From Triplophysa rosa (Eukaryota; Chordata; Actinopteri; Cypriniformes; Nemacheilidae): a DNA stretch of 64,000 bases. Within the stretch, counting starts at the first letter, position 1. The number at the start of each line of letters is the position of its first letter. The notes below the pieces were generated by a model. It saw nothing but the letters and a program-made list of their open reading frames with translations, did not search any database and was not told where the DNA came from. Positions 39,301 to 51,300 of this stretch are shown here, in pieces. Position numbers and translations under genes: made by a program. The stretch is taken from the NCBI RefSeq assembly GCF_024868665.1, contig NC_079898.1, positions 4,444,149-4,508,148 of the forward strand, read 5' to 3'.

Positions 39301-42300
39301 CAAGTACGCATTTTCAAAAACTGCATGAATAAAACAGGAATCCTTTTAAAAATGTTGATTCAAAACCAAACTAAATATGGCACAATGCATGCTGGGAACT
39401 TTTCTGTTTGTTGAGCTTACATAATTTTTGCAAGTTTTGGACAAAAATTTCAGTATCTAAGTCCAGCCAACAAAATCATATTTGTTAGCAACACGCTATG
39501 GATGAATTGTGTTCAGTACACACAAAATAGTATATTGTAGTGGTTCTGAAACTGTGGTACACGTACCACTAGTGGTTCACGAGTTCACCTGCGCAGATAA
39601 CAGCGAAGTTGCAGGGATAATAATGATAGAGCATGGGTATGAAGGTTAATGCGTATTTGGCGTGCAGAGCACACCCCCGGGATAATGAGTTAGGGAGAGG
39701 AGCCGGGGTGGAGGAGGGATGCTTAATCTTAAGAGATAGAGCAAGATGGTTTTCCTATTTATAAGAGTGCTTGCTTGAGCTGATAGGGTAGATGCGGTGA
39801 TTGCTGATGGTAGACCAGCCGGGCTGATTATATGCTCCGTCTCCTCCCGAACTTTGTAAATTAAACATCATTTCTTGAAGAGACACAACAGGAAATTAAA
39901 AACGATATATTCATTTAGTTTTTTTATTACAATTTCAAACGTTATACATGATCGATAAATACGGAATACATCTCATTTAGCCTATGTGCAATTTTTATGC
40001 AGTTGTATGAATTATTGTTTATTTATCATTGGTCGATGTAACTCAGGCGCATGACAGGCAGCTCAAACACAGAGCGGGAGCAGACGGTTTTGGCTAGAAG
40101 GGATACAACTATGGCTGGAAGTGATGCCAAATCTCGCATTAAATTGACAATAAATTACATTAGCTACCGCCTACACCTACCCCAACCCTAAATCTAACCT
40201 TACAATAAAAAAAAAAAATGTAATTGACTGTTGTGTGGTATTGAAGTGCGCATTCCCAGTGGAGGTAGCTGTATCCTTTCTAGCCAAAACCGGAGCAGAC
40301 AGACGCTTGTGCGTCTACCACTATCTCTTCCGACGAGCTGCGTGCAAATTAAGCTTATGTTTATGTAATTGAACCGCTGTTTAAAGCTGATATTGTTACT
40401 CTGGGTTCACACGTGAAATAAGCATTTTGTGCGAGTAAATTACATACAAAGTCAATGCAAAAACGCATATAGACGCGAAGGTTGAAAATATTTGTCAGAT
40501 CGCGTCACTCACGCGAAAATAACAAACTTTTCCCTCGAGTAATAAAGAACGTGGAACGCGATTGTTTGCGTTTGGTGTGAACCCAGCGCTACTGCTGTAA
40601 AGCGCTAATTCAACACGCGTCTGCATCTACTTGAGGTTAAATTAATGAAACGCGCGTTGCGATTTAGTTTCGACGCGCCGCTTTGACGAGCCACTGCAGT
40701 AAAGTGTGAGTCTAATAGAACATAAACAAGACAGACTTACCTAAAACCTAGATATCTGTGTGTTATACACAGCTGTTCTCTGCATGTTTATGCATACATT
40801 TATACTTATCTGTGTTAAATGTTCTTTGTTAAATGTTTGTCTTTGTAGTCTTTCTGCAAGTCCCCACAAAGTTAATAAATCACCAAATAAGAGTCATTTA
40901 CAGAGCCCTGTTTGTAATCATGAGGCAAGTAAAGAGTCACAGCTCTACTATTAATATGAGTGTTTATTCATGTGATTTTCTATCACGGTCATTAGGTGGT
41001 AACTAATTTTATTAAAGGTGGTACTTGATCTGAAAAGTTTGAGAACCACTGGTATATTGGCTCCTTCTACAAGATTTGTTCAAGTAACGTAATTACCTTT
41101 GTTAGATAAACATATTCAAGTTGGATTTTTTCACAGTGTACAAGTATTTTTTTTAATATTAAATGTTTAAATAAATTAATCTAATTATGAAAAATATTGA
41201 AATAATTTGTCAAATGTTTCATAAATAACAGTGTATGATAAAAAACACAGCATGATTATTTTAAACTGTTCTTTTTAACTTTATTTTAGATCTTTCAAAC
41301 ATGTTAAATCAACTTGCAAATCAACTGCTGTTTAACCAAATACTCAACTCAACTTTATGTATATAGCGCTTTTTACAATTTTCATTGTTACAAAGCAGCT
41401 GTACATGAGACATATTGACTATAAGCAAACCAATTAAAGTTGTACCTGTAAAAACAAGAAAAAGGTGAAAACACAGAAGACAGACATACCCAAATACAAA
41501 ACACTCCAAACACACAATATGCACACGTACTAACACACAGACACACACACATGGACGCGCACGCACACACACACGTACACAGACAAGTACGCGCACACAC
41601 AAAGACACGCACACACACACACACACACGTACACGTACACACACGCACAGTGAGAGCACACATTTAAGATAAAGGAGAGAGAAGCACAGGTCAAATATAA
41701 CAGACTATACATTCCTATATGCAATATTAATTAAGTAAAACTTTAAAATTCTAAAGCAGCCCCAAATACTGGTTCCTCAGACTGAAAAACAACAACTTTT
41801 ATCACATCAAAGACTCCAGAGATGCAACATGATGTTTAGTGCTGTCAGTAATATGGCCCTTCACGAATAAACCTGCTGTTTTAAGTGTTAATGTTCAGCT
41901 GGTGCTGGAGACTGATTCATGTGATATTTCATCATTCTTTGACCAGCACAGGTTGGTTGCACAGGCAATAAATAGCATGAATAATATTATGAATGTCCTA
42001 CTTAACTAAACCCATGATAAGTCATGAAGACCTTTAGAGACGTCTCATATGATGCTGAAACACTAAAACAAACCTCCAGGAGAAATCCTGAAGCCAAACA
42101 ACACCTATTCAAATAATGCCATTATTGGATAACACAGTTTTTACAATCATGCACAGCGTAGTAAAATGTAATGACCATGTAGTGGACACAATGGTGTTAT
42201 ACCTAAAGGAATCTGCAGGTCGGTCACAGTATAAATAGAGCTTGTCGGAAGAGAGCAAGGCACATGGTGTTTAGATTGCTGGTGTTGAACGACTGAGCAA

Positions 42301-45300
42301 GTAAGAGCCAAACACACCAAAACATATCAAATGTACTGTAACTAGCAACTGCCATGAATGATAAAGTAGGTAATCTGACTTAAGAACTAGGCATCATTTG
42401 TTAAGAAAGTGATCACATCTGTCTAGATTTAAAACATTAAAGTAATCCATATAGGTTGTGCACCATATTCCACATTAGAAACAGACCAAAGCTTAAGGTA
42501 TTTTTAGCCATATCTCTCACATCTGATTTAGACACATTTAGGGTACGATCACACAGAACGCGCTTTTCATGTTCGAAAATGCGAGGCGCGCTGCTCTTTT
42601 GGTGACTATTTGAAAAGAGCAGCGCGCAGGGTTTTTTGTATGTTGCTAGGTAACCCGAAACAGCCACAACAAGTTTCTCCTCCATGTCTCCAGGCGTTCC
42701 GAGCATCTGTAAACTTCCGTTGCCACAAGAGAAGCCCCGCCTCTCCACTCATTCGATTGGACAATTGAAAAAAGCGCACATGACGTCAAGCGCTTTTCTG
42801 CTCAGAGTTGAGTTTTTTTCAACTTCGGGCGCTCTGAGCGCTCCGCTTAAAACGCGAGGCGCAGCAGGCGGCAGAAACGCGAGGCGCCCGGCGCGCATAA
42901 GCAGCGCGCAAAACGCTGCCTGCCAACTGAAAACAATTCAAAAGAGGCGCGTCTCACAACAAAAGACGCGTTCTGTCTGACCAGGCACTGAGTGCAGCTG
43001 TGATGTGTCAGAGGAGACCTGGCCGTCCCGACTGAGACTGTTTCTTTCTCCATTTATTTATCAGTGGAGTTTGGGTTCCTCGCCACAGGGCTGTGTTGGC
43101 TTGCTCACCGGGAGACTGCTGATATTAGCTATCAGATTATCTTAAAGGATCGGTAAATTCATTAACATCGCTTTATTAGAATGATCTTGCTTGTTCTACA
43201 AACACCATGCACTATACTGTGTTTTATATTTTCTGCGTTTTTCAGCAGTAAAGCTGCTTTGAAACAATGCACATTGTGAAAAGCGGTATATTAATAACAT
43301 CGAATTGAACTGAATTGAACATTTGCTTAATTTGATACCAAATGGGCCATTGAGACATCATACTGAATCATTAAACTATAATGCAAAACAAAAGAATGGC
43401 AATCACTACTGTTACCTCCTGGTGTTTAGAAGCATGCTTAGGATGTTGTTGGACAGCATCCAGAGAACTCTGGGAAACTAAACATCCAGAGCAAGTGTGA
43501 GCCCTCCTCAGCTTCCTGTGCACTTGAGTCTCCCAAATCATGTTGGAGAGTCCCTCCAAGTCCTCCATGTTGCTCATCTGGGATCCATTTCTTCTCATGG
43601 TCCGGAGCATGTGCTCCACTGCCCCAAAACTTACTGCCCTCCTCAGCTGTCTCTTTCTCAAAAGCTCTTTTGGCGTGATGCTCCTGGAGCTCTTGGTGAC
43701 ACCGTGTAGATTACGGTCAACAGTGAGTTTGGTTTTCTCTTTCTCTGTCTGAGCAGCACCTGCACTGGTTTTACTTCGGAGAACCGGGACTTCTCCAACA
43801 TAGACCCCATGACTGATGCTCTGCTGCCTGGGCCTTGGATCCTCATCTCGCTTTGAGATCAAATCATCGGTCTGATTGACAGAATGACTACTTTGTGTGA
43901 CATCACCCGCATCGTCATTTTTACAGTTTTCTGTAGCAGGGCTCCTCAGAGACTCAGTGGCATTAAACTCAGCAGACTTTCTCTTTCTCCTTTTCTGAAA
44001 GTATCGACGTCCACTGAGCTCTTTTTGCGCTGGACTCAATGGGGCTTTCGTTGGATCGACGTAACACTCCTCCTTGGAGCCCCTCACGCATCCGCACGTA
44101 TTACCCATGACGGTCACTCGTGTTTGTAACGCTGCTTGTCAAACAAATATTTCACTCCCTCCTGCAATCTCTAAACAAGTTTGACAACGTCAAGAACTTT
44201 CTTATCCCAGCAGGAAGTAATCATCCTTTTCCTTGCATGTGTCCCGCTACTAATGCGATGGCAGAGGACCGGCAGCAAACATTCAGAGCTGAACAGATGT
44301 GACGGCATTCCCTCCGAGACTCCAAAAACACTTGTGTTTCCTGTGTGTCACATTCGCCGATGTTATCGCACAGCCCGGCCCTCTCTTCTCACGCTGCCAG
44401 CACAGTGAAATCTCAGTGACCTTTGAAACATCAGCCTTTCCCCTGATACTGCAGAACAAACACTAAACAGGTTGAGACGCCCGGCAAGCGACAAAAACTA
44501 ACACAGCTGTGCCGTCGGTGGTTTGTCACAGCTGAGGTAACGTCACAGCCCTCATGTGATGTGTAAACACAGCCCTGCTCGGGTTGGGTTTCTCCGATTC
44601 TGACTGCTTGTCCTGAGTGGTCAGAGGGTGTTGAGAGAGGGGGGAAAGGGGACAGAAGTGAGTCAGAGTCTCATCTGATGCCTTCTGATAACCGTGTGAA
44701 ATCTATGCTCAGCATGTTGAGCCTTTCCAACGGGACTGGAGAGTCACGGCCTATCATGTGGGCTTTAAAAATAACACGGCGCAGACAGTGCTGCCCCAGA
44801 ACTCTCTCTTTACTCTTAAATATGAATCACAACTACGGCAAAACCTCTGCAAGAGTTCCAGTGTCCAGTGCACTGTAAAAAAATCTTTGCAACTTGTAAA
44901 GCCAAGTTGAATGTGCTTAGACCACTGGAACAAAATCATGTTATTAGTGATATAAACTGTATAAGAATATTAAATATATTTTGTTAGTCATATAAACTGT
45001 AACAAAATTTTAGCAATATAAACTATATATGGTTATTAATGACATAAACTGTATAGTAATATAAAACATTGATTTTGATCAGGGATATAAACGGTATAGT
45101 GATACAAAATAAAATTTTATTTATGATATCAACATTTCGTTTTAGGAATAATTCACCTAAAAATAGTCACCATTGACTTTACATACTGTATTAGGATAAA
45201 AATGACTATTGTCAAGTCAATTGTGACCATATTTGGGTGAACTATTCCTTTAGTTCTCATTCTTACAGTAACCACTGTCTAATTGTACCTAAAGCTGCTT

Positions 45301-48300
45301 TGAAACCATGCAAAATTGTGAAAAACACTTTATAAGTCAAATTGAATTGATACAAACTATACGGTAATCTAAAAATATTTTATCTGAAAATAAACGGTGT
45401 AGTGATATAAAATACCATTTCATTAGTAATATAAACTGTATATTGACACAAAATGTTAATTATAACGGGGGAATATCACATCATATCTCATAAACGCAGC
45501 AAACATGATTAAACATTTATTTAAAGTAAATTAATGATGTCTGCTGAGACATCTACAGACCAGAATACCACCAAAACATGAAGATGGGATTTTCTAACTT
45601 GGGCCAACCTAGCAACACCCTAGAAACTACCCAAAACACCCTAGCTACCACACTGAAATGCAGAATAGCCACATCTCACCAACAGAACATCATTAAGACC
45701 ACAGGGGTGGGCTCTTAGGACTTGGGCCAGCAAACAACCACCTGACAACCATCCAGTAATCCCCAGCGCCCGCACAGTAGCACCCTACCAACATTCAACA
45801 ACCTACTAACAATCATACAGCAATGCACTAAAAACCAGTCAGAACACCTGATTTTGTTCCTGGTGGCACAGTATGAATCATTAATAATATGTTCATACAT
45901 ATTTGTTTTTTATCTGTAAAATTGGTTAAAAATAGCAACTGTAAAAGAATCGATGAAATGATATGTTGCAACCATACAGTTGCTTTAGGCAATGTACAAA
46001 CCTTTTCATATTCCTTTCATTGTGGTTCCATTCATGGACTTCAAAGCATATGTATATGCCAGAACTACATCCACAAGCATCTACATAAAGGCTAAAGAGT
46101 TGAATGTCTTTGTTCAAACACTGTTCAGACAGTATTCAGACGCCAGCTGTGGATACTGTACAGATGAATCAATACCATGTCCAAAACATAGATTTCGTCA
46201 TATGTTACTCAAGATAATTGCTAGAGACGTGCAAATGCAAAAATTCTGAATTTACTGTAAAACGCATAATTGAATTTTCTGGAAATCTTTTTAAAATTGG
46301 ATACTTTCTAAAGAAGTTCCCAGAAGGGTTGAAAAATATGAACAGTGTTCAGAAATCAGCCGAAAGAGACTAAAGTCTTGGCAGAGCCATCAAAAACAAC
46401 TCTATGTATGTGCCCTTTAACTGCGGATCATGAGGGAACAGGCCGCATGCCCAACGGCTCGCGTGGGAGTGACAGCGGCAGGTGCTACGGCACGTCCCCA
46501 CGCTACCTGTCAGCAAGTTTTATGCACCAAGCATTATTTAACACATTCCTCCACTATGCCTTGGTTATCGATTTTTAGGCTTGTTTTGAAAGCCTTTGGC
46601 TCTTAAATGATCTAGATGTGGGCCGTCGGGAAGGCTGGGTCAGGGTGGTTTGCAAGAGTGAGCCGCTTTCCTTCTTGCATTCCTGGTGTCTTCATGCTGC
46701 TGATATGAATCAATATGGATCTGACGGATCTGCTAAAACTCTTCGCTCATCAACATCAGCACGAATCGAACATGAGGTGACTGATATTAATCATCTACAG
46801 TGGTGGAGGATCGACTGTGCGTCCACACTCTTGAAACTCTTTTAGGGGCTGCAGGACACATTTTACACCGCTGATCCATTTTTAACCTTACACGGCGTCT
46901 AAAAAACATGGCTTTCATGAGCTGAGGTGGCGAGAATCCAAATCAGAGGCCAAAGATGTCAATCAGGTCCATTTTGAACAAATAAAACACTGTGATATTG
47001 AAAAACGTGTCCTGTGTGAGGAACCTGTAAGACTGCACTCTTCTACACGTCTTATATACTGTACTATATCTGATGTACATTTTACAGGCTCAGACCTGCA
47101 AAAGTGCAGCTGCGGCAAAACCTCTGTGTGACCTCTGCCGGTGACCTCTGCAACACAAATTCTCTTCATATCACTGTACCCCTGCAAAATACTGCAGCAC
47201 AAAGACTAAAAGCAACTTTCTGTAAACTTCTAACTCGCACTCAAATAATCATCTTTCACCATGTAAAGCAAAAAAAGTGCACAGTTTTGCAAGTAAACAA
47301 AAAGCTGATGCAATGAAAACTATTTGAGCTAATTAATGTTGATATTGATGATGCAGATATACACTACCGGTTGCAAGGTGTGTGCTTAAATGTATGAGAT
47401 TAGTTTAATAGACAAAAATATAATTGTGCAAATATAAACTTTTCAATATTAAACTAATCTAGTTTTTTTTATTAAAAAAAAATCCTTTGAAATGGATGAC
47501 TTTGACTAAGTAATAAAAATAGAGCAGTCAATAAGAGCTCAGAATTGATGGGAACCAAAGTCCGTTTACGGAAGTCGTGCCGTCTCGGTGGCCATATTTG
47601 CAACGCCTCAGGGCAGCTATTTACGTCATAGCAAGTCCACAGTCCTATCAACTTGAATGGGGGAAGGCAGATATTTCTAAAATCACTGGCAAAAATCACA
47701 ATTAAATTGATTCCAATCATTAGTTAAACATGACATGAACTGTATCATAACTTTGGTTTGCTAAATTTAAATTGTGCTAAAAATCACCTTTTTCAAAGTC
47801 GCCTCATCTACTGCGCCTGCGCCCAGGCTGGCAAGCGCTTCACGAGAGCCCCGCTTCAGAGAATTGTCTTTACTGATTGACGATTGGCTCATTTTACTGG
47901 AAGGCGGGACTTCCTTCGCTAGAGCGGCCATATTGAGCATTGCATTCCTCGCCATTCATTGTAACGGCAGTGAGGCATCTTGTAAAAATTAATATCTTTG
48001 TGGGAACTCAAAAGGTGACTACATTGAAGACGCTAATTTATAAAAAGTTTTATTTAATTGTTTAGATTTTTTGTGTTTTAGTTGAAACATAATCCTCATA
48101 GTTGTCTTTGTGGCATTCCACAGTTTTGATGAGCTTACAATTTTTCTAAAATGTGGAAAAAATATGAATGAGTGAGTAAGTGTTGGAAAACGTTTGGCCG
48201 GTAGTAGGGATGTAACGATTCACCGTGAGCCGGTTGAAAATCGGTTATAATGAGCAACAATTCAAATCGGTTGAGGCTTGAACTGAATCGCAATACATTT

Positions 48301-51300
48301 TTTGAACAGCAGGGGCCGCTATTTTCACTGCAAAACTTAACGTGGATGCTGATATTTCTTAAATGCAAAACAATCCAAGAAAAGCACATACAGTATTAGT
48401 TTGTTTATATTAAAGAGACTTTTTCTATTATTAATTTGTTATAAAATTGCAGTTTAGTTTTGTTATTTGAAATAAAACATTATTTTATCATACAAAGAAA
48501 CGTGAAGCATTTAAGAAATAATGCAAGGGAAGTTGTTCATTTCTAATTTGTTTCAACTCATTTTTTCAAAATAAATCGTGAGTAAATCGTGACTAAATCG
48601 CATCGTGAGATCAGAATCGTGACTCGCATCGCATCGTGAGCTGAGTGAATCGTTACATCCCTAGCCGGTAGTGTAGTTACCCCCCACCCAAAAAAACTGT
48701 CATCATTCACCCTCATATCATTAAAAAAAAGGATTTATGAAAATCACACAACTGAAGGCTCTGACACATGTGAAAGTGACCTACTTGTCAGATATGGTGA
48801 CCCATACCTGAAATGTGACCTCTGCATTTAACCCATCCAGTGAGTAGTGAACACACGCACTGCAGGTCATGAACACACATACACCCGGTGTCATGGCTCT
48901 GCTTCCTTTAGTCATGTTTTTCTTGGTCCTGTAGCAGAGCCATGGCAAAGCCTTAGGTTATATGTGAGAAAGCCATGAGATGTTTGTTTTTTGACATCTC
49001 GTGTGTTTTCTCATGTCTTGTCATTAGCCCCGCCCCTCTCGTTTCTTGTATTGCTTTCCTATCGTGTCTAATGTTCCTCACCTGCCCTGTGTAATTATCC
49101 CTCATTTGTCTCTCCTATTTAATGCCCTCTTGTTTCATTGTCCTGTGCTCTTGCGTTGTGCATGCATGTATACCTCGTTCGTGTGCGCCTTTTTCTCGTA
49201 AGTCCAGCCTTGTGTTTTGATGTTTTGACGTTTGGTCTTGTTAGTTCTTGTTATTTTGGTCCTGCTGTTTTTGCCCCCTCGTGGGAAGTACTTTTGTTTC
49301 TGTTTTTATATTTAGTTCGGTCTTCGTTACCCCATTGTGGGTTTTTGTTTTGTGTTTATTTGTTAATAATAAATATCTGTGTTTAACCCCTTCACCACCG
49401 TCTGCCTGCATTTGGGTTCTTTCCTGCCGATCGTGACACCCGGAGCAGTGGGCAGCTATCACTGCATCTCCCGGGGAGCAAGGCGCCTTGCTCCCCGGCA
49501 CCTCAGTTGTTACCCGCCAGCACTGAGTATCGAAGCGGCAACCTCATGATCACGAGTCTGACTCTCTAAACCTGTGAAATAGCCCTGAAATGTGTGCTTT
49601 TTGCAAGCAAATATACATTAAGCAAAGCATGTATTCAGAGTCGACTCCATTTTTCCAAGCCAATAACTTTGTTATTCATTCACCTTCGGATTTACAACTT
49701 GGCAGACTGCTTGCATTCAAACACGGCAACATTACACACTGCATGAAATGTCATTTTCATGATCTCATGTTATGTACTCTTTAACAACAAAAAGTGTTGT
49801 TAAAGAGTGCCTGTAGATTATTTCTGATAACAATCAAACGAAACCGAGAAGGACCCTTACTTGGCTAAACTTGTCTCTCCAGTATTTTGAATTTAGACTG
49901 CGATACCAAGCTCAACCTCAAAATGTCAGTGTACCATACGGATTGTTTAAATGCGTCAAAACTACAGGACCCATTCAACAAATTGTTTATTTCAGGTAGG
50001 GCTGCACGATATATCGAAAAATTATCGTTATATCGATAATAGTATATGCGATATCCATATCGCAGAGAGATGCGATAAATTAAATTTGTTTCATGTGTCA
50101 ATCATTTGTGTGTTGCGTGCTTAGATTGTCCAAATTGGATTAATTGGACCAAATTAGCATTACTATCTTTATACCTGCCAATAAGTAGGTGCTATTATAC
50201 TATTGGCTAGATCGCAGGCCCAAAGGTGAACCTAGCGGCTCAAAGCAGAGAGCGGAAAATAAATATGGCAAGAATAGAGACGAGCAAGGAAAATGACAGC
50301 GACGAACTTGTGCCTAAAAAAAACGGTACGTTACATCTGAAATATGGCAATATTTTGCAGGGCTCGACATTAACGCTTGTCTGGGAGAAATGAATGTTTT
50401 GTACTGGCAAGTGAGAGAGAATTTTACTTGCCCGACCGGACAAGTAACGTTACCTTGAAAAAAAATGAATAACAACAGTGCAACATATATGTACAGTAGA
50501 ATAATACAAATATGTGCATTAGACAGAGCTGCGTGTATGTGTTAAGTGCGTTTGTCGTGGTTGTGCTTGTGCTTGTTTGTGTGTAACAATAATCAATAGT
50601 GCACTGCACTGAGTCCATGTCACGTACATTAACTAGATACGAACGCGGAATCCTGTTATTTCAATGTCATCTGGCTGTTCTGCTTGTCTGAGTGAATTAT
50701 GTGCACAGTTTAACATACAACACGAGTGATGGTCGAAGATTTATCTGCGTCTGCATTGTATGAGGATATGAACACGTGAACTTCATCTCCAGAGTAGTGA
50801 TGGGTCGTAGGTTGAACGAACGAATATTTAATGTGACTCGGGAAGAACGAGTCGTCTCGGGGAGTGATTTGTTCAGTCGAGCATGCGCATTGCGCAACAT
50901 TCTATGGGTCCTGTACAGGAATTAGTTCACCTGTTTCGAGTCTTCGAGTTCGGGTTTGAGTCGTTCGTTCATCACGTGACAGCCCTGGACGCTTAACCAA
51001 TGTAGTCTGAGCCAGAAAGAGAATTGATTAGTGAATGACTCAAACCCGAAGACTCGGGAGGTGAACTAATCAATTCTCTTTCCGGCTCTGACTGCATTGG
51101 TTAAGCGTACGGGGCTGTCACGTGATGAACGAACGACTCAAACCCGAAGACTTGTCAGATAAGAGGTGTGGTGAGCTAATCATAGACTAAAGACCTAGGT
51201 AAACAATGAATTAATCTTTTCTGTTTCTTATAGCATTATAGTTTTGTATTGTTTGAAATGTGATCAACGTTTGCATAAGTAGTAGATGTGTTAGGAAAGT

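Larger units (their letters stand above)
38846..41140. mobile_element. DNA transposon with CACTG ends, host of two nested insertions
   Basis: Ends cactgtaaaaaatc and gattttttcacagtg are near-perfect inverted repeats at a TA dinucleotide. The original element would be roughly 780 bp; the rest is the hAT at 39538-41051. A similar single end, cactgtaaaaaaatc, lies at about 44871. Confidence 0.7.

Noticed and set aside
41321..41724. Cys/Val-rich minus-strand open frames
   Set aside because: Pure translation of the CA/TG microsatellite in three frames.
43371..43415. Hydrophobic tail ([13 protein letters not shown]) at the end of the myristoylation-signal frame
   Set aside because: It lies after a consensus GTAACA donor; the tail is intron read-through, not a membrane anchor.
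46345..46578. 77-codon plus-strand frame in the CH1-CH2 intron
   Set aside because: No similarity recognised, no splice or promoter context; chance open frame.
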